Shown piece after piece: positions 28,339 to 39,730 of a stretch of DNA of 63,422 nucleotides. The stretch spans positions 1 through 63,422 of the forward strand of contig MWDJ01000016.1 in the NCBI GenBank assembly GCA_002070505.1, in the 5' to 3' direction. The number at the start of each line of letters is the position of its first letter. The first letter of the stretch is position 1. The position numbers and the translations under genes are program-made. The notes beneath the pieces are model-generated. The model made no database searches. It was given only the letters and a program-made list of their open reading frames with translations, and was not told the DNA's origin. The DNA comes from Bacteroidetes bacterium ADurb.Bin145 (GTDB taxonomy: Bacteria; Bacteroidota; Bacteroidia; Bacteroidales; VadinHA17).

Positions 28339-29727
28339 CTAAAATTCAGCATTCTTTGGTGTTCTTGGAAATGGTATCACATCACGGATATTCGACATCC
28401 CGGTTATGAACACAATTAACCTTTCAAAACCTAGTCCGAAGCCACTGTGGGGGGCAGTTCCGAATTTTCTAGTTTCAAGATACCACCACAGGTCTTTTTC
28501 CGGCAAATTCAGTTCCTTTATCCTTCCAAGAAGCCTTTCATAATCTTCTTCTCTCTGAGATCCCCCGATTATTTCACCTATTCCCGGGAACAGAACATCC
28601 ATTGCCCTGACTGTTTTTCCATCATCATTCTGTTTCATGTAAAATGCCTTAATGGCTTTGGGATAATCGGTTAGGATAACCGGTTTCCTGAAATGTTCCT
28701 CAACAAGATATCTCTCATGTTCTGCCTGCAGATCCTTCCCCCAGGCTATCGGATACTCCCATTTTCTGTCTGCTTTAATCAGTATGTCGACAGCTTCTGA
28801 GTAAGTCATTCTGATGAATTCATTCCCGAGGACGAAATTCAGGCGATCAATGAGTCCTTTCTGTATCATCTTATCAAGGAATTCAAGATCTTCCCTGCAA
28901 TTTTCGAGAGCATAGCGGATAAGATATTTCAGGAAATCTTCAGCCAGGTCCATGTTATCTCTAAGATCATAGAAAGCCATTTCCGGTTCTATCATCCAGA
29001 ATTCCGCAAGATGCCGGGGTGTATTTGAATTCTCCGCCCGGAATGTCGGACCAAAAGTATAGATCTCGCCTAAAGCCAGGGCTCCCAGCTCACCTTCAAG
29101 CTGCCCTGAAACAGTAAGATTTGTCGGTTTTCCGAAAAAATCTTCAGTGAATTTAACAGTTTTGTCTTCATTCAGCGGGATATTTGTCAGATCAAGTGTC
29201 GTAACATGGAACATCTCACCGGCACCTTCAGCATCACTTCCTGTAATGATAGGTGTATGAAGATAGAAGAATCCCTTATCGTTGAAATATTTATGGATCG
29301 CAAAAGCCATTGCATGTCTTATCCTCAGGACGGCTCCGAAAGTGTTGGTCCTGGGGCGCAGATGTGCTATCTCCCTGAGGAATTCCATCGAGTGCCCCTT
29401 TTTCTGAAGAGGATAGGTCTCGGCATCGCATTTGCCGTAGAGCTCTATAGAATTTGCCTTTATCTCAACATTTTGCCCCTGCCCCACTGATTCAATAAGA
29501 GTACCGGTCACTGCCAGGCATGCTCCCGTGGTTATGTCCCTAAGCAGATCCTCTTTAAAAACTGAAGCATCGGCAACAATCTGAATATTATTAATTGTAG
29601 AACCATCATTGAGTGCAATGAATACAATGTTTTTACTTCCGCGTTTTGTTCTCACCCATCCTTTAACAAATACTTCTTTCCCGGTCTTGTGAGATGACAA
29701 TAATTCTTTAATCTTTTTCCGTTCCAT
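28339..29727 (-). CDS. asnS: Asparaginyl-tRNA synthetase
   Basis: Class IIb synthetase, 462 aa. An N-terminal OB-fold anticodon-binding domain ([20 protein letters not shown]) is followed by the catalytic core: motif 1 around [19 protein letters not shown], motif 2 in [20 protein letters not shown] and motif 3 in [15 protein letters not shown]. The [13 protein letters not shown] segment is typical of AsnRS rather than AspRS. Preceded by a good -7 box. Complete. Confidence 0.96.
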   Translation of the reverse strand: MERKKIKELLSSHKTGKEVFVKGWVRTKRGSKNIVFIALNDGSTINNIQIVADASVFKEDLLRDITTGACLAVTGTLIESVGQGQNVEIKANSIELYGKCDAETYPLQKKGHSMEFLREIAHLRPRTNTFGAVLRIRHAMAFAIHKYFNDKGFFYLHTPIITGSDAEGAGEMFHVTTLDLTNIPLNEDKTVKFTEDFFGKPTNLTVSGQLEGELGALALGEIYTFGPTFRAENSNTPRHLAEFWMIEPEMAFYDLRDNMDLAEDFLKYLIRYALENCREDLEFLDKMIQKGLIDRLNFVLGNEFIRMTYSEAVDILIKADRKWEYPIAWGKDLQAEHERYLVEEHFRKPVILTDYPKAIKAFYMKQNDDGKTVRAMDVLFPGIGEIIGGSQREEDYERLLGRIKELNLPEKDLWWYLETRKFGTAPHSGFGLGFERLIVFITGMSNIRDVIPFPRTPKNAEF

Positions 29728-29750
29728 TTATGAATAATAAAATAATCCTG

Positions 29751-29758
29751 CAAAAATA
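29751..29758 (-). promoter_or_regulatory. -7 promoter box for asnS
   Basis: The minus strand reads TATTTTTG, an exact TAnnTTTG match, 23 nt before the asnS start codon. Confidence 0.45.
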
Positions 29759-29878
29759 ATAAATTGTTGATGGGAAAACGGGCGCTTACTCTCTTTTGTT
29801 CCGCGATGGCATCATTTTTGTGCAAAACACGATTTTGCTTCTCTTTTACACTAAAATTTTTTTTCCACCAATGAAGGG

Positions 29879-29909
29879 TTTGAAATTTATCAAAATCTGA
29901 ATACATTTG
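29879..29909 (+). promoter_or_regulatory. uspA promoter, full Bacteroidota -33/-7 match
   Basis: TTTG at 29879-29882 and TACATTTG at 29902-29909 with a 19-nt spacer: an exact Bacteroidota housekeeping promoter. The predicted start of transcription lies about 20 nt upstream of the ATG. Confidence 0.7.
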
Positions 29910-29934
29910 ATTAGAATTTGAAATAATATCAATT

Positions 29935-30786
29935 ATGGAAGAGCATCAGAAAATAATTGTGGTACCATGGGACTTCACTCCTGTTGCAGAACATGCTCTG
30001 GCGCATGCAGTTAAAATAAGCCGGATGGTAGGGAATGATATATGTCTTCTTCATATAGTCGATCCGGGTATTAAAACGAGTGTTCTCGGGGAGAAGAAAA
30101 TTCTGCTGCAACATGTTGCTGATGAAAATGGTAAAAAATACAATCTGTCAATAGCATCTCAGATTTACAAAGGGAGCATTTTCACATCAATTGCCGAGTT
30201 TGTCAATGAAAAAGATGCAAGCCTTGTGGTTATGGGAACCCATGGTATGAAAGGGATGCAGAAGCTGACCGGCAGCTGGGCCCTAAAGGTGATCGTTAAA
30301 TCAAAGGTGCCTTTTATAGTCGTTCAGGACCCGCCGCCTGATCAGGGCCGCTATCATAATATTGTTTTCCCGGTCGATTTCAGAAGGGAGAATAAAGAGA
30401 AAACAAAGATGGCCATCTATATGGGGAAATACTTCGATTCGAAGATGCATATCCTTGTTACAACTTCTACCGATCAGAGCCTGGTAAAGAAAACAAAAAT
30501 AAATCTCTCATTCGCAATTAAATATCTCATTCAGAATAATATAGATTATGAGATACACGAGGTCCCGAAAGGTAATTTCGCTCAGCAGACTCTTGATTTT
30601 GCTCAGAAGATAAATGCCGACCTTATCCTGATTGTGACAACTAAGAACATAACTTTCGCCGATTATATGCTGGGAGCTTCAGAACAATATATAATTGCAA
30701 ACAGCTCCAAAATACCGGTATGTTGTGTTAACCCCAAAGCATCTTTTGCCAAGAGCGGACAGTTCATGGGAGGCTGGGGTGATTAA
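29935..30786 (+). CDS. Tandem universal stress protein (UspA family)
   Basis: 283 aa containing two Usp domains in tandem. The first runs from IIVVPWDFTPVAEHALAHAV to about residue 140 and includes the ATP-binding-type MGTHGMKGMQKLTGSWA motif. The second begins NIVFPVDFRRENKEKTKMA and ends with a partial nucleotide-site match (ADYMLGASEQYIIANSSKIPVCCVNP). Such proteins respond to stress and growth arrest; the target is unknown. Single-gene unit with a good promoter, convergent with the symporter gene. Confidence 0.9.
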   Translation: MEEHQKIIVVPWDFTPVAEHALAHAVKISRMVGNDICLLHIVDPGIKTSVLGEKKILLQHVADENGKKYNLSIASQIYKGSIFTSIAEFVNEKDASLVVMGTHGMKGMQKLTGSWALKVIVKSKVPFIVVQDPPPDQGRYHNIVFPVDFRRENKEKTKMAIYMGKYFDSKMHILVTTSTDQSLVKKTKINLSFAIKYLIQNNIDYEIHEVPKGNFAQQTLDFAQKINADLILIVTTKNITFADYMLGASEQYIIANSSKIPVCCVNPKASFAKSGQFMGGWGD

Positions 30787-30815
30787 TCTCCCAGTTCTCA
30801 GGAATTATTATTGAC

Positions 30816-32492
30816 TTATTGCTTCGAAGCAACAGGCTTCGCTGAAGGTACGAGCCAGGTGGAGAATATTGCCACTATCACTGAAAAAATAAATGTGGTC
30901 AGTCTCGCAGGTATTCCTTTTTTCGTGAACGAAGAAGAGATAACAGAATATCTGTCATTGTCCGGATTTGTCCCAAGTTTGTCTTTTACGACAGCTTCAA
31001 ACTTTGAAGAGCTTACAAATTTCTTTCCTTCAAGTGCCAGAAGTGCTTTGCTCTCTTCAATGCTTATTACATTATTATTCATAAGAAATTCTGCCCTGGA
31101 TTTTGTTATCCTGTAGTGTTGCTCGAATCCTCCGCTTATCCAGAACACTGTAAACAGTAATCCGGCTATTATTGTTAAAATGGCAGCCCGGCCGTGAAAT
31201 TTCTTCCAGAAAAGAGTAAACAGGATAACCACCGAAAAAGTGCATCCAATACCGGCCCAGACATAACTGACAATTGTGAAGATCAGTTTTGAAGGTGACA
31301 GATATGAAAGTATAAGAGCTACAACAGCCAGCAGTGCCGTTGTCACACGATGACGGTTTAAAGTGCTTATTTCTTTACTCCCTCCATCCTTATCTTTTGC
31401 CTTCCGCTTCAGGATGTTTTCTGAAAGTTCTGTCGAAGAAACTATCAGAAGAGAATCGGCTGTTGAAATCATGGCAGCAATAGCACCTGCTATAAGTATT
31501 CCTGCAAGAGCAGGCGGAAAGAGTTTTAGTATTACGCTTGGCATTACATATTCCGGATCAGTTAATCCGGTCGGCCCGAAAATTGCGAGTCCGATCCACC
31601 CCAGCATGAGGGCACCGCAATAGGCTATCAGGGTCCATGCAATTCCTATATTACGCGCCTTCCTTGAATGTCTGGTATCCTTGATGGCCATGAATCTTAC
31701 ACTAAGCTGGGGCTGACCTCCGAGGTATCCGAAAAACCAGCTGAATCCACCCGCAATAAGAAGCCCTGCGGCAAAACCACCTGCACCGCCGGTGACAGAT
31801 GTGTAGGAATCCCCGGCCTTAACAAGAGCTTCAGTTATACCTGAGGCATAAAGATCGCTATGATTCAGGATAAAAATTATCCCTGCTATCGGACCGATGA
31901 TAAGTGTGATGATCATTATTATTGCCTGAACCACATCGGTGTAGACGACACTCCTGAATCCTCCATAAACGGTGTAAGGGATGATTATTGCTGCTGTTAT
32001 CAAAGCCCCTGTTCCGGGTTTAAGTCCGAAAAGAGTATGCAATGTCTTACCGCCTCCCAGAAACTGTGCTCCGACATAGAAAAAGAAAAAAAACACAATT
32101 GCCAGACTTGATATTATTCTGAGGATCCTGCCGCATTCACCGTGTTTTACAGAAATATATTGAGTAAAGGTCGAAACCTTGTATTTCTCAGCTTCATCCC
32201 GTAATCTCCATGCAATAAGAGCCCAGGCAGTAATTATACCTGCCACGCAGCCTAAAGCGGTCCATATCTCCGTGAGCCCCATGGCGTAAGCCGCACCGGG
32301 AAGTCCAAGTAAAGCCCATGATGATTCTCCCGTAGCTCTCTCTGAAAGTGCTGCAGCCCATCCCGGCAGCTTACGGCCGGCAATAGCAAAATCATCTCCT
32401 GTTCTTACTTTCCTCCCCTGAAAAATCCCCCAGGAGACTAACAGAATAACATAAACCACCATTACTGTAATGATTCCGATCTGGCTTCCCAT
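30816..32492 (-). CDS. Sodium:solute symporter (SSS family)
   Basis: 558 aa with about 13 membrane helices. The N-terminal part has RTGDDFAIAGRKLPGWAAAL and ERATGESSWALLGLPGAAYA, typical of the PutP-like branch of the SSS family; the sodium-site region includes YTVYGGFRSVVYTDVVQ. C-terminally there is an unusual soluble loop of about 90 residues before the last helix (VIVAIFSTWLVPSAKP). Substrate may be proline or another small organic solute; this cannot be decided from the sequence. Divergent from gldA. Confidence 0.9.
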   Translation of the reverse strand: MGSQIGIITVMVVYVILLVSWGIFQGRKVRTGDDFAIAGRKLPGWAAALSERATGESSWALLGLPGAAYAMGLTEIWTALGCVAGIITAWALIAWRLRDEAEKYKVSTFTQYISVKHGECGRILRIISSLAIVFFFFFYVGAQFLGGGKTLHTLFGLKPGTGALITAAIIIPYTVYGGFRSVVYTDVVQAIIMIITLIIGPIAGIIFILNHSDLYASGITEALVKAGDSYTSVTGGAGGFAAGLLIAGGFSWFFGYLGGQPQLSVRFMAIKDTRHSRKARNIGIAWTLIAYCGALMLGWIGLAIFGPTGLTDPEYVMPSVILKLFPPALAGILIAGAIAAMISTADSLLIVSSTELSENILKRKAKDKDGGSKEISTLNRHRVTTALLAVVALILSYLSPSKLIFTIVSYVWAGIGCTFSVVILFTLFWKKFHGRAAILTIIAGLLFTVFWISGGFEQHYRITKSRAEFLMNNNVISIEESKALLALEGKKFVSSSKFEAVVKDKLGTNPDNDRYSVISSSFTKKGIPARLTTFIFSVIVAIFSTWLVPSAKPVASKQ

Positions 32493-32621
32493 CTGGCTCA
32501 GGATTTAGTGATAAATCAAATTTATTAACGAGATGGTAAAACGCCAAATATTTTAACTCATATTTCGTTGACTAATAAATGCTATTTTAGCATCTGAAAT
32601 ATTAAACGGATTTCATACTAA

Positions 32622-33536
32622 ATGTCAATTGTAGTCAGTGGCGTGACAAAATATTACGGGGAACAGAAGGCCCTCGATAATGTTTCTTTTCAGGTTAAAA
32701 CAGGAGAGATAGTGGCATTTCTTGGTCCTAACGGAGCAGGGAAATCGACTATGATGAAAATAATTACCGGTTATATCCCCGCCTCTTCAGGTAGTGTGAT
32801 TGTTAACGGTATTGAAACCTCAGCCGATAACCTTGAGATCAGGAAAAAGATCGGATATCTGCCTGAAAACAATCCTCTTTATCCTGAAATGTATGTCAGG
32901 GAATATCTGAAGTTCGCAGCATCATTATATAAGACCGGGAAATCTGCGGGTAAGAAAATAGATCATATAATTGAAGTGACAGGGCTTGCTCCTGAGCAGA
33001 AGAAAAAAATCGGTTCACTTTCAAAAGGATTCCGTCAGAGGGTCGGTCTTGCCCAGGCTTTGATCCACGATCCTGACGTCCTGATACTTGATGAGGCCAC
33101 CACTGGCCTTGATCCCAACCAGGTAGTCGAAATCCGGAACCTTATCCGTGAAACAGGAAGGGAAAAAACTGTAATGCTTTCAACTCATATAATGCAGGAA
33201 GCTGAAGCTGTGTGCGACAGGATAATCATTATTGATAAAGGTGTAATAGTTGCCGATGAAAAGAAAGACGATATCTATTCAAAGATAAGGGTGCCCAGGC
33301 AGATTATCCGTGTTGAATTTGACAGGGATCCGGGAGAACCGGCCCTGCTTACAATTCCCAATGTGATCATAACCAACCATATAAAGAAGAACCAGTGGCT
33401 TATTGAAGCAGAAGGAAAAGATGACATCAGGCCTGCTGTTTTTTCATTTGCAGTAAGAAACAACCTTACAGTGCTATCCCTCCAGAAAGAAGAAAGCAGC
33501 CTGGAAGAAGTATTCAGGCATCTGACCTCCGGATAA
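32622..33536 (+). CDS. gldA: GldA-like ABC transporter ATPase
   Basis: 304 aa. Walker A GPNGAGKST, signature LSKGFRQRVGLAQAL, Walker B VLILDEATTGLDPNQ, switch His in LSTHIMQEAEAV. The start MSIVVSGVTKYYGEQKALDNVSF and the overall length fit GldA, which with GldF and GldG forms an ABC transporter needed for gliding in Flavobacteriia; close homologs also occur in non-gliding Bacteroidota. No gldF or gldG is in this window. The gene is separate from the por operon. Family placement is good, a role in motility is inference. Confidence 0.8.
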   Translation: MSIVVSGVTKYYGEQKALDNVSFQVKTGEIVAFLGPNGAGKSTMMKIITGYIPASSGSVIVNGIETSADNLEIRKKIGYLPENNPLYPEMYVREYLKFAASLYKTGKSAGKKIDHIIEVTGLAPEQKKKIGSLSKGFRQRVGLAQALIHDPDVLILDEATTGLDPNQVVEIRNLIRETGREKTVMLSTHIMQEAEAVCDRIIIIDKGVIVADEKKDDIYSKIRVPRQIIRVEFDRDPGEPALLTIPNVIITNHIKKNQWLIEAEGKDDIRPAVFSFAVRNNLTVLSLQKEESSLEEVFRHLTSG

Positions 33537-33581
33537 TTTTTCTTTTCAGGATTTTTTATTTTCTTTGTGTCCAGTTTGAAT

Positions 33582-33635
33582 GGTGGAAAGATTTGTGCTG
33601 ATTGCAACCACAGGAAAAAATGCTAAAATTACAGC
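33582..33635 (+). promoter_or_regulatory. SAM-II-type riboswitch aptamer upstream of metK
   Basis: The 54-nt segment carries the conserved SAM-II features in order: P1 GUGG (33583-33586) pairing with CCAC (33608-33611), GAUUUG in the loop, UUGCAACCAC, an A-rich linker, and GCUAAAA (33622-33628). GCUG (33597-33600) can pair with CAGC (33632-33635) to close the H-type pseudoknot. It lies 156 nt upstream of the metK ATG. A TTTCTTTG -7-like box at 33560-33567 would start transcription just before it. Feedback on SAM synthesis by SAM is the obvious role. The motif match is by eye; a covariance search with the Rfam SAM-II model would settle it. Confidence 0.82.
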
Positions 33636-33693
33636 TCTTTTCTTTTTCTGATCAACCAATTTTCCCCTCAACTGTTTAAGTAATTAGTTTTTA

Positions 33694-33712
33694 AAAAGCT
33701 TATTAAGCTTTT
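33694..33712 (+). other. AT-rich hairpin in the metK leader
   Basis: AAAAGCTT and AAGCTTTT form an 8-bp perfect stem with a 3-nt loop between the SAM-II aptamer and the metK start. The built-in U-run could act as a weak terminator forming the expression platform, but no U-tract follows the stem, so this is a suggestion only. Confidence 0.35.
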
Positions 33713-33750
33713 ACGTATTCTGAAATTCAAATAAAAACAATAATTAACTC

Positions 33751-33769
33751 TAAGTACTTTAAGTACTTA
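33751..33769. promoter_or_regulatory. Perfect 19-nt palindrome before metK
   Basis: TAAGTACTT-T-AAGTACTTA, 9-bp perfect half-sites around one central T, ending 22 nt before the metK ATG. The half-site AAGTACTT is itself palindromic, so the motif is also a direct repeat. It could be an operator or an RNA hairpin next to the translation start. Confidence 0.45.
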
Positions 33770-33791
33770 AGGCACTCCAAACTTAAAAACT

Positions 33792-35141
33792 ATGGGATAT
33801 TTTTTTACTTCCGAATCAGTATCCGAAGGACATCCGGATAAGGTAGCCGATCAAATATCAGATGCTTTGCTTGATGAATTTCTCAGGTGGGATCCTGATT
33901 CAAAAGTCGCATGCGAAACTTTTGTGACAACCGGTCTTGTAGTATGCGGAGGCGAAGTTCAGACAAGCGGGTGGGTCGATGTTCAGGAGACAGCCAGGAG
34001 AGTGCTTCGCAACATTGGTTATACAAAAGCTGAATATCGTTTTGATTGCGATTCCTGCGGGGTTATTTCAACTATACATGAACAGTCGCCGGATATAAGA
34101 CAGGGTGTGGTCCGTGACAAACCAGAGGACCAGGGGGCAGGAGATCAGGGAATGATGTTTGGTTATGCCTGCCGTGAGATGGATAATTTCATGCCTCTGA
34201 GCATAGAGCTGGCACACCTTCTCCTCCGCGAACTGGCTGCCGTTCGCCATGAAGGAAAACTGATGAAATACCTCAGACCAGACGCTAAATCGCAGGTAAC
34301 GATAGAATACGATGATGACAGCAATCCTCTGCGAATAGATACTATTGTTATAAGCACCCAGCATGATGAATTTATTCTGCCGAAAAACAGGACAAAAGCT
34401 TCAGAAAAAGCTGCTGAAAAAGCTATGCAGCAAAAAATAAAGGAGGATATCATAAAAGTTCTGTTACCAAGGGTAAAAAAATCATTATCACCAAGGATCC
34501 GCCGGCTTTTCCCGGATGATATGAAGCTTCTTGTCAATCCGACCGGTAAGTTTGTGATAGGCGGACCTCACGGCGATACAGGATTGACCGGGCGTAAAAT
34601 TATAGTTGATACATATGGTGGCCATGGCGCCCATGGTGGTGGAGCCTTCTCCGGTAAAGACTCTTCAAAAGTTGACAGATCAGCAGCTTATGCCGCAAGA
34701 CATATAGCGAAAAACCTTGTAGCTGCAGGTGTCTGTGATAAAGCTCTTATACAGGTAGCATATGCTATCGGAGTTGCTCAGCCGGTAGGATTATTCCTGA
34801 ACACTTTCGGAACAGCTAAAATAAAGGATAGCAAAGGACGGGTAGTAAAAGACAGTGAGATTGCCGGAAAAATCGAAAAGCTGTTCGACATGAGGCCCTA
34901 TGCAATCGTAAGAAGATTCGGCCTCAATAATCCCATCTTCATCCGCACAGCATCGTACGGACATTTCGGTCGTGAATGCCAGGTTATTAATGAGGAAGTC
35001 TACTATGAGGTACCGGGAAGCACACCAAAAGCCGTAAACAACAATGGAAAGAATGCCTGGCAGAAAAAAGTCGAGCTCTTTGCCTGGGAAAAGCTTGATT
35101 ATGTTGATAAGATCCGGAAAGAGTTTAAAATGAAGCCCTGA
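33792..35141 (+). CDS. metK: S-adenosylmethionine synthetase
   Basis: Makes SAM from methionine and ATP. Diagnostic motifs: [20 protein letters not shown] at the start, [12 protein letters not shown], and [13 protein letters not shown] followed by [18 protein letters not shown]. At 449 aa it is longer than E. coli MetK (384 aa), largely because of a Lys-rich insertion around residues 195-235, normal for Bacteroidota. Preceded by a SAM-II-like aptamer. Its last 17 bp overlap the convergent metF 3' end. Confidence 0.97.
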   Translation: MGYFFTSESVSEGHPDKVADQISDALLDEFLRWDPDSKVACETFVTTGLVVCGGEVQTSGWVDVQETARRVLRNIGYTKAEYRFDCDSCGVISTIHEQSPDIRQGVVRDKPEDQGAGDQGMMFGYACREMDNFMPLSIELAHLLLRELAAVRHEGKLMKYLRPDAKSQVTIEYDDDSNPLRIDTIVISTQHDEFILPKNRTKASEKAAEKAMQQKIKEDIIKVLLPRVKKSLSPRIRRLFPDDMKLLVNPTGKFVIGGPHGDTGLTGRKIIVDTYGGHGAHGGGAFSGKDSSKVDRSAAYAARHIAKNLVAAGVCDKALIQVAYAIGVAQPVGLFLNTFGTAKIKDSKGRVVKDSEIAGKIEKLFDMRPYAIVRRFGLNNPIFIRTASYGHFGRECQVINEEVYYEVPGSTPKAVNNNGKNAWQKKVELFAWEKLDYVDKIRKEFKMKP

Positions 35142-36078
35142 CGATCCGGGCAACATTATCGGATCTGCCGAGAGTATAATAATGAATTCCCGGCACTCCC
35201 TTACTGATAAGCTCTTTTGACTGCATAATTGCCCATTCAATACCTACCTCCCTTGCGTCCTTGTCGGTGGTGCATTTTTTTATCGCATTTACCAGGTCGT
35301 TCGGAACATCAATATGAAATGTCTGTGGCAGCATCCTTATATCATTCAGTGCTGAAATCGGTTTTATTCCGGGAATAACAGGAACATTTATTCCAATTGC
35401 TTTGCATTCATCCCTGAATCTGAAGAATTTAGAGTTATCAAAAAACATCTGTGTGACAATATAGCTCGCACCGGAATCTACCTTAAGTTTAAGATTTTCA
35501 AGGTCAACATGCCTGTTCGGAGCCTCATTATGCTTTTCCGGATAACCGGCAACCCCCACACAAAATGAAGTTGGTGTGGTATCTTCAAGCAATTCTTCAA
35601 GATATTTGCCATTATTCATGTTAATGATCTGTTTTACAAGATCAGAAGTATGAGAATGCCCGTCTTTTTCCGGAATGAAAGTCCTGCTGCCTTTTTGCGG
35701 ATCACCTCTCAGAGCAAGCACATCATCAATCCCGAGAAAATTCATTTCGATGAGAACGTTCTCGGTCTCTTCCCTTGAAAATCCTCCGCAAAGCAGATGA
35801 GGAACAACTGTCAGATTATATTTGTACTTGACAGCCGCGGCCAGGGCTATGGTCCCGGGTCGTTTTCTGACAATTTTTTTCTCAAGCAACCCGTCGGGTC
35901 TTTCACTATATATTATCTCATCTCTGTGCGAAGTGAAATTTATATAAGCCGGATCAAATTCCACCAGCCTGTCAATAGCCGAGTATACTCTTTCAATACT
36001 GTGTCCTTTTAAAGGTGGAAGCAGTTCAAAAGTGAACAGCGGGCCCTTAGCGTTCTTAATCTTTTCTATTACACTCAT
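35125..36078 (-). CDS. metF: Methylenetetrahydrofolate reductase
   Basis: Flavoprotein reducing 5,10-methylene-THF to 5-methyl-THF, the methyl donor for MetH. 317 aa TIM-barrel with [17 protein letters not shown] at the start, [10 protein letters not shown] and [11 protein letters not shown] (folate/FAD region), and [14 protein letters not shown]. Last gene of the metY-hom-metH-metF operon, 7 nt after metH. The 3' end overlaps metK by 17 bp on the other strand, so the makers and the user of methionine converge here. Confidence 0.95.
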   Translation of the reverse strand: MSVIEKIKNAKGPLFTFELLPPLKGHSIERVYSAIDRLVEFDPAYINFTSHRDEIIYSERPDGLLEKKIVRKRPGTIALAAAVKYKYNLTVVPHLLCGGFSREETENVLIEMNFLGIDDVLALRGDPQKGSRTFIPEKDGHSHTSDLVKQIINMNNGKYLEELLEDTTPTSFCVGVAGYPEKHNEAPNRHVDLENLKLKVDSGASYIVTQMFFDNSKFFRFRDECKAIGINVPVIPGIKPISALNDIRMLPQTFHIDVPNDLVNAIKKCTTDKDAREVGIEWAIMQSKELISKGVPGIHYYTLGRSDNVARIVRASF

Positions 36079-36085
36079 ATTGCTC

Positions 36086-39000
36086 TTATAAATTCTGAGA
36101 TAGCCATCTTTCAGCCTCTTTTATTGTGAAATCTTTCCGCGATGCATAATCACTCAACTGATCAGCTCCTATTTTTCCGATGTTAAAGTAAACCGATCCG
36201 GGATGAGCGAATATGTACCCGCATACCGATGATACCGGTTTCATTGCAAATGTCTCAGTAAGACAGGCGCCGGTGACCCTTTCGGCATCCAGAAGATCAA
36301 ATATTGTTCTTTTTTCAGTATGATCAGGACAAGCCGGATAACCCGGTGCGGGCCTTATACCGGTATATTTGACCCCGAGCAGTTCTTCAATTGTCAGATC
36401 CTCATCTTTTGCGTAACCCCAGTAATCTTTCCTTATCCTGAGATGCAGATATTCTGTTGCAGCTTCAGCGATACGGTCGCTGAGAAGCCTTATCATAAGC
36501 AGGGCATAATCGTCATTCCTGTACTTAGTTTCTATTTTTTCTGATGGAACTGCAGTAACCAGAAATACTCCGATAGTATCAATTTTCCCTTCTGACTCAG
36601 GAACTATAAAATCTGAAAGCGATAGATTCGGGACTCCCTTCTCCTGCTGTTCCTGGTTTCTCAGAAATCTCAAAACCTTTTTCACTTCATTCCTCTCATC
36701 CAGGATTTTCACATCATCACCCGACGATACAGCCGGGAACAACCCGAAAACACCATTGGCTTCAAGAAGGTCATGATTAATGATCTCATTAAGATATATC
36801 TGGGCATCATTGAAAAGCTTCCGTGCCTCATTGCCTTTAATCGGATCATCAAAAATTGAAGGGTATTTACCGTTTATCTTCCAGGCGAAGAAGAAATATG
36901 TCCAGTCAATGAACCTAATCAACTCCCTGATATTGAATCCTTTGATAACATGAATTCCCGGCTGGACCGGTTTAGGTAATTCTATTGTGTCCCAGCCGGT
37001 CCTGAAACCATTCTTGCGGGCCTTATCAAGGGTGATAAGCTTCCTCTCCGCCTTCCTCGCATTATGTTCTTCTGAAAGCTTCGAGTATCTGTGTTTGATA
37101 TTTCTGATATATTCCTCATTATCTTTTTTCAGAAGTGCGGAGATTACACCCGCAGCTTTCGAGGCGTCCCTTACGTGAACTGCCGGACCGGAATATTCGG
37201 GAGCTATTTTGACTGCAGCGTGTATCTCTGAAGTAGTGGCCCCGCCTATCAGCAATGGTAATCTTATCTTCTGCCTCTCCATCTCCGAAGCGATATGAAC
37301 CATTTCCTCAAGCGACGGAGTGATCAGACCGCTGAGACCTATTATATCAGCTTTTTCCCTTATCGCTGTTTCGATGATCTTCGCTGAAGGAACCATTACC
37401 CCCAGATCAATTATCTCATAATTATTACAGCCAAGCACAACACCGACGATATTTTTACCTATATCGTGGACATCTCCCTTTACTGTTGCAAGAAGAACTT
37501 TCCCTGCATTCTGCTTTCTGGCTCCCCTGCTTTCCTCTTCAAGATATGGGGCCAACCTGGAGACTGCCTTTTTCATTACCCTGGCGCTTTTAACAACCTG
37601 CGGCAGGAACATCTTACCGGATCCGAAAAGGTTCCCTACTTCATTCATCCCATCCATCAGAGGACCTTCAATTATATCGATCGATTTCGGGAAAAGTGAA
37701 CGGGCTTCTTCAATATCCATCTCTATGTGTTCATCCAGACCCTTAATCAAAGCCTGTCTGATACGATCAACAACAGGCATTTTACTCCATTCATCAACCT
37801 TTACGGTTTCCTGGTTTCCCTGCTTAAGTCCCTGGGCAAATCTGACCAGTTCCTCTGTAGCATTCTTTCTTCGGTTCAATACAACATCTTCAGTCAACTC
37901 CAGCAGATCGGAAGGTATTTCAGTGTAAACCTGAAGCATCCCCGGATTTACTATACCCATATCGAGACCTGCATTTATGGCATGAAACAGAAAGACGGAA
38001 TGCATTGCCTCTCTCACTTTATCAAAACCCCTGAATGAAAATGATAGATTGCTGATGCCGCCGCTCACTTTTGCATATGGAAGATTGTTCTTGATCCATT
38101 CTGTTGCCCTGATGAAATCGACAGCATACCTGTTATGCTCCTCGATACCTGTTGCTATGGCCAGTACATTCGGATCAAAGATCATGTCCTCAGGTTTGAA
38201 TCCGAGCCTGTCAACCAGAAGGTTATACGATCTTCTGGCAACTTCTGTTTTCCTTTCATAAGTATCCGCCTGTCCGTTCTCGTCAAACAGCATTATAACT
38301 GCTGCAGCTCCGTATTTTCTTATAAGGCGGGCATGTTCAAGAAAAATCCCTTCACCTTCCTTGAGGCTTATGGAATTGACAACCGACTTCCCCTGTATGC
38401 ATTTCAGTGCCGATTCTATGACGTTCCATTTCGATGAGTCGATCATTAACGGCAGTTTTGCAATATCCGGCTCGGCCATTATGAGATTCACAAATCTCAC
38501 CATTGCCTTTTCGGAATCGATCATTGCCTCGTCCATGCAGATGTCAATCACCTGCGCCCCTCCTTCAACCTGGCTGCGTGCAACCGAAAGGGCTTCTTCA
38601 TATTTTTCTTCTCTGATAAGCCTTGCAAATTTCAACGAACCCGACACATTGGTTCTCTCTCCTATATTCACAAAATTTGTATCAGGAGTTATTATTAAAG
38701 GTTCCAGGCCGCTAAGCTTTGTGTATCTTTTAATTACAGGTCGAATCCGGGGTTTGTATTTCCCGGAAGCTTCTGCTATCAGCCTGATATGTTCCGGTGT
38801 AGTTCCGCAACAACCACCTATGATATTCACCCAGCCGGCTTTCATAAAAGTTTCGGTAACTGAAGCCATATATTCAGGAGTCTGATCGTATTCCGCGAAC
38901 TGGTTTGGTAAACCTGCATTCGGATGAACAGAGACATAGAATTCCGTCCTTGCTGACAATTCTTCAACATAAGGTCTGATCTGATCAGCTCCAAGCGAAC

Positions 39001-39730
39001 AGTTAAGTCCCAGGCTGAACAGAGGAAAGTGAGATACAGATATCAAGAATGCCTCAAGAGTCTGGCCGGTAAGTGTCCTGCCGCTGATATCAGTTAACGT
39101 CACCGATACCATTACCGGAAGGGTTATATTTTTCTCTTCAAATACCGAATCGACAGCAAACAATGCTGCCTTGCAATTAAGTGTATCAAATACAGTTTCA
39201 ATCAGCAGGATATGAGCCCCTCCGTCGATAAGTCCCCTGGCCTGTTCAGAATATGCCTTAACAAGCTCATCAAATGTAACGGCGCGGGCGCCGGGATCAT
39301 TTACATCTGGTGATAATGATGCCGTACGGTTTGTGGGTCCCATTGAACCTGCAATGAAATGTTCTGACGGTTCAGTGCTTTTCTCAAAATCAGTTATAGC
39401 CTCCGCGGCGATCTGAGCCGCCCGCAGATTCATCATGTAGACCTGATCCTTCAAGCCATAGTCAGACTGGGATATGGCATTGGCATTGAAAGTATTTGTA
39501 CTTATGATATCTGCACCGGCTTCAAGGAAGCCCTTATGGATATCTTTGATTACCGCCGGACTTGTAAGTGACAACAGGTCATTGTCTCCTTTAAGAGGTT
39601 TGGGATGATCCCTGAACTGATCTCCCCTGAAATCACTCTCCTGAAGCCTGTACTTCTGGATCATGGTTCCCATCGCACCATCAAGGATCAGGATCTTTTC
39701 CCGGATTATCTCTTCGAGAGTGTATTTCAT
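36086..39730 (-). CDS. metH: Cobalamin-dependent methionine synthase
   Basis: Full four-module MetH, 1214 aa (E. coli 1227). The homocysteine-binding barrel has the zinc cysteines in GLNCSLG and [12 protein letters not shown]. The pterin domain begins [20 protein letters not shown]. The B12 domain has DxHxxG as GDVHDIGKN, with axial His755. The C-terminal reactivation domain contains [15 protein letters not shown]. It needs B12 and SAM for reactivation. Its ATG overlaps the hom stop by 4 nt. No cobalamin-independent metE is in the window, so methionine synthesis here depends on B12. Confidence 0.98.
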   Translation of the reverse strand: MKYTLEEIIREKILILDGAMGTMIQKYRLQESDFRGDQFRDHPKPLKGDNDLLSLTSPAVIKDIHKGFLEAGADIISTNTFNANAISQSDYGLKDQVYMMNLRAAQIAAEAITDFEKSTEPSEHFIAGSMGPTNRTASLSPDVNDPGARAVTFDELVKAYSEQARGLIDGGAHILLIETVFDTLNCKAALFAVDSVFEEKNITLPVMVSVTLTDISGRTLTGQTLEAFLISVSHFPLFSLGLNCSLGADQIRPYVEELSARTEFYVSVHPNAGLPNQFAEYDQTPEYMASVTETFMKAGWVNIIGGCCGTTPEHIRLIAEASGKYKPRIRPVIKRYTKLSGLEPLIITPDTNFVNIGERTNVSGSLKFARLIREEKYEEALSVARSQVEGGAQVIDICMDEAMIDSEKAMVRFVNLIMAEPDIAKLPLMIDSSKWNVIESALKCIQGKSVVNSISLKEGEGIFLEHARLIRKYGAAAVIMLFDENGQADTYERKTEVARRSYNLLVDRLGFKPEDMIFDPNVLAIATGIEEHNRYAVDFIRATEWIKNNLPYAKVSGGISNLSFSFRGFDKVREAMHSVFLFHAINAGLDMGIVNPGMLQVYTEIPSDLLELTEDVVLNRRKNATEELVRFAQGLKQGNQETVKVDEWSKMPVVDRIRQALIKGLDEHIEMDIEEARSLFPKSIDIIEGPLMDGMNEVGNLFGSGKMFLPQVVKSARVMKKAVSRLAPYLEEESRGARKQNAGKVLLATVKGDVHDIGKNIVGVVLGCNNYEIIDLGVMVPSAKIIETAIREKADIIGLSGLITPSLEEMVHIASEMERQKIRLPLLIGGATTSEIHAAVKIAPEYSGPAVHVRDASKAAGVISALLKKDNEEYIRNIKHRYSKLSEEHNARKAERKLITLDKARKNGFRTGWDTIELPKPVQPGIHVIKGFNIRELIRFIDWTYFFFAWKINGKYPSIFDDPIKGNEARKLFNDAQIYLNEIINHDLLEANGVFGLFPAVSSGDDVKILDERNEVKKVLRFLRNQEQQEKGVPNLSLSDFIVPESEGKIDTIGVFLVTAVPSEKIETKYRNDDYALLMIRLLSDRIAEAATEYLHLRIRKDYWGYAKDEDLTIEELLGVKYTGIRPAPGYPACPDHTEKRTIFDLLDAERVTGACLTETFAMKPVSSVCGYIFAHPGSVYFNIGKIGADQLSDYASRKDFTIKEAERWLSQNL

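Noticed and set aside
38361-38885. 174-codon plus-strand frame inside metH
   Set aside because: Antisense shadow of the methionine synthase gene.
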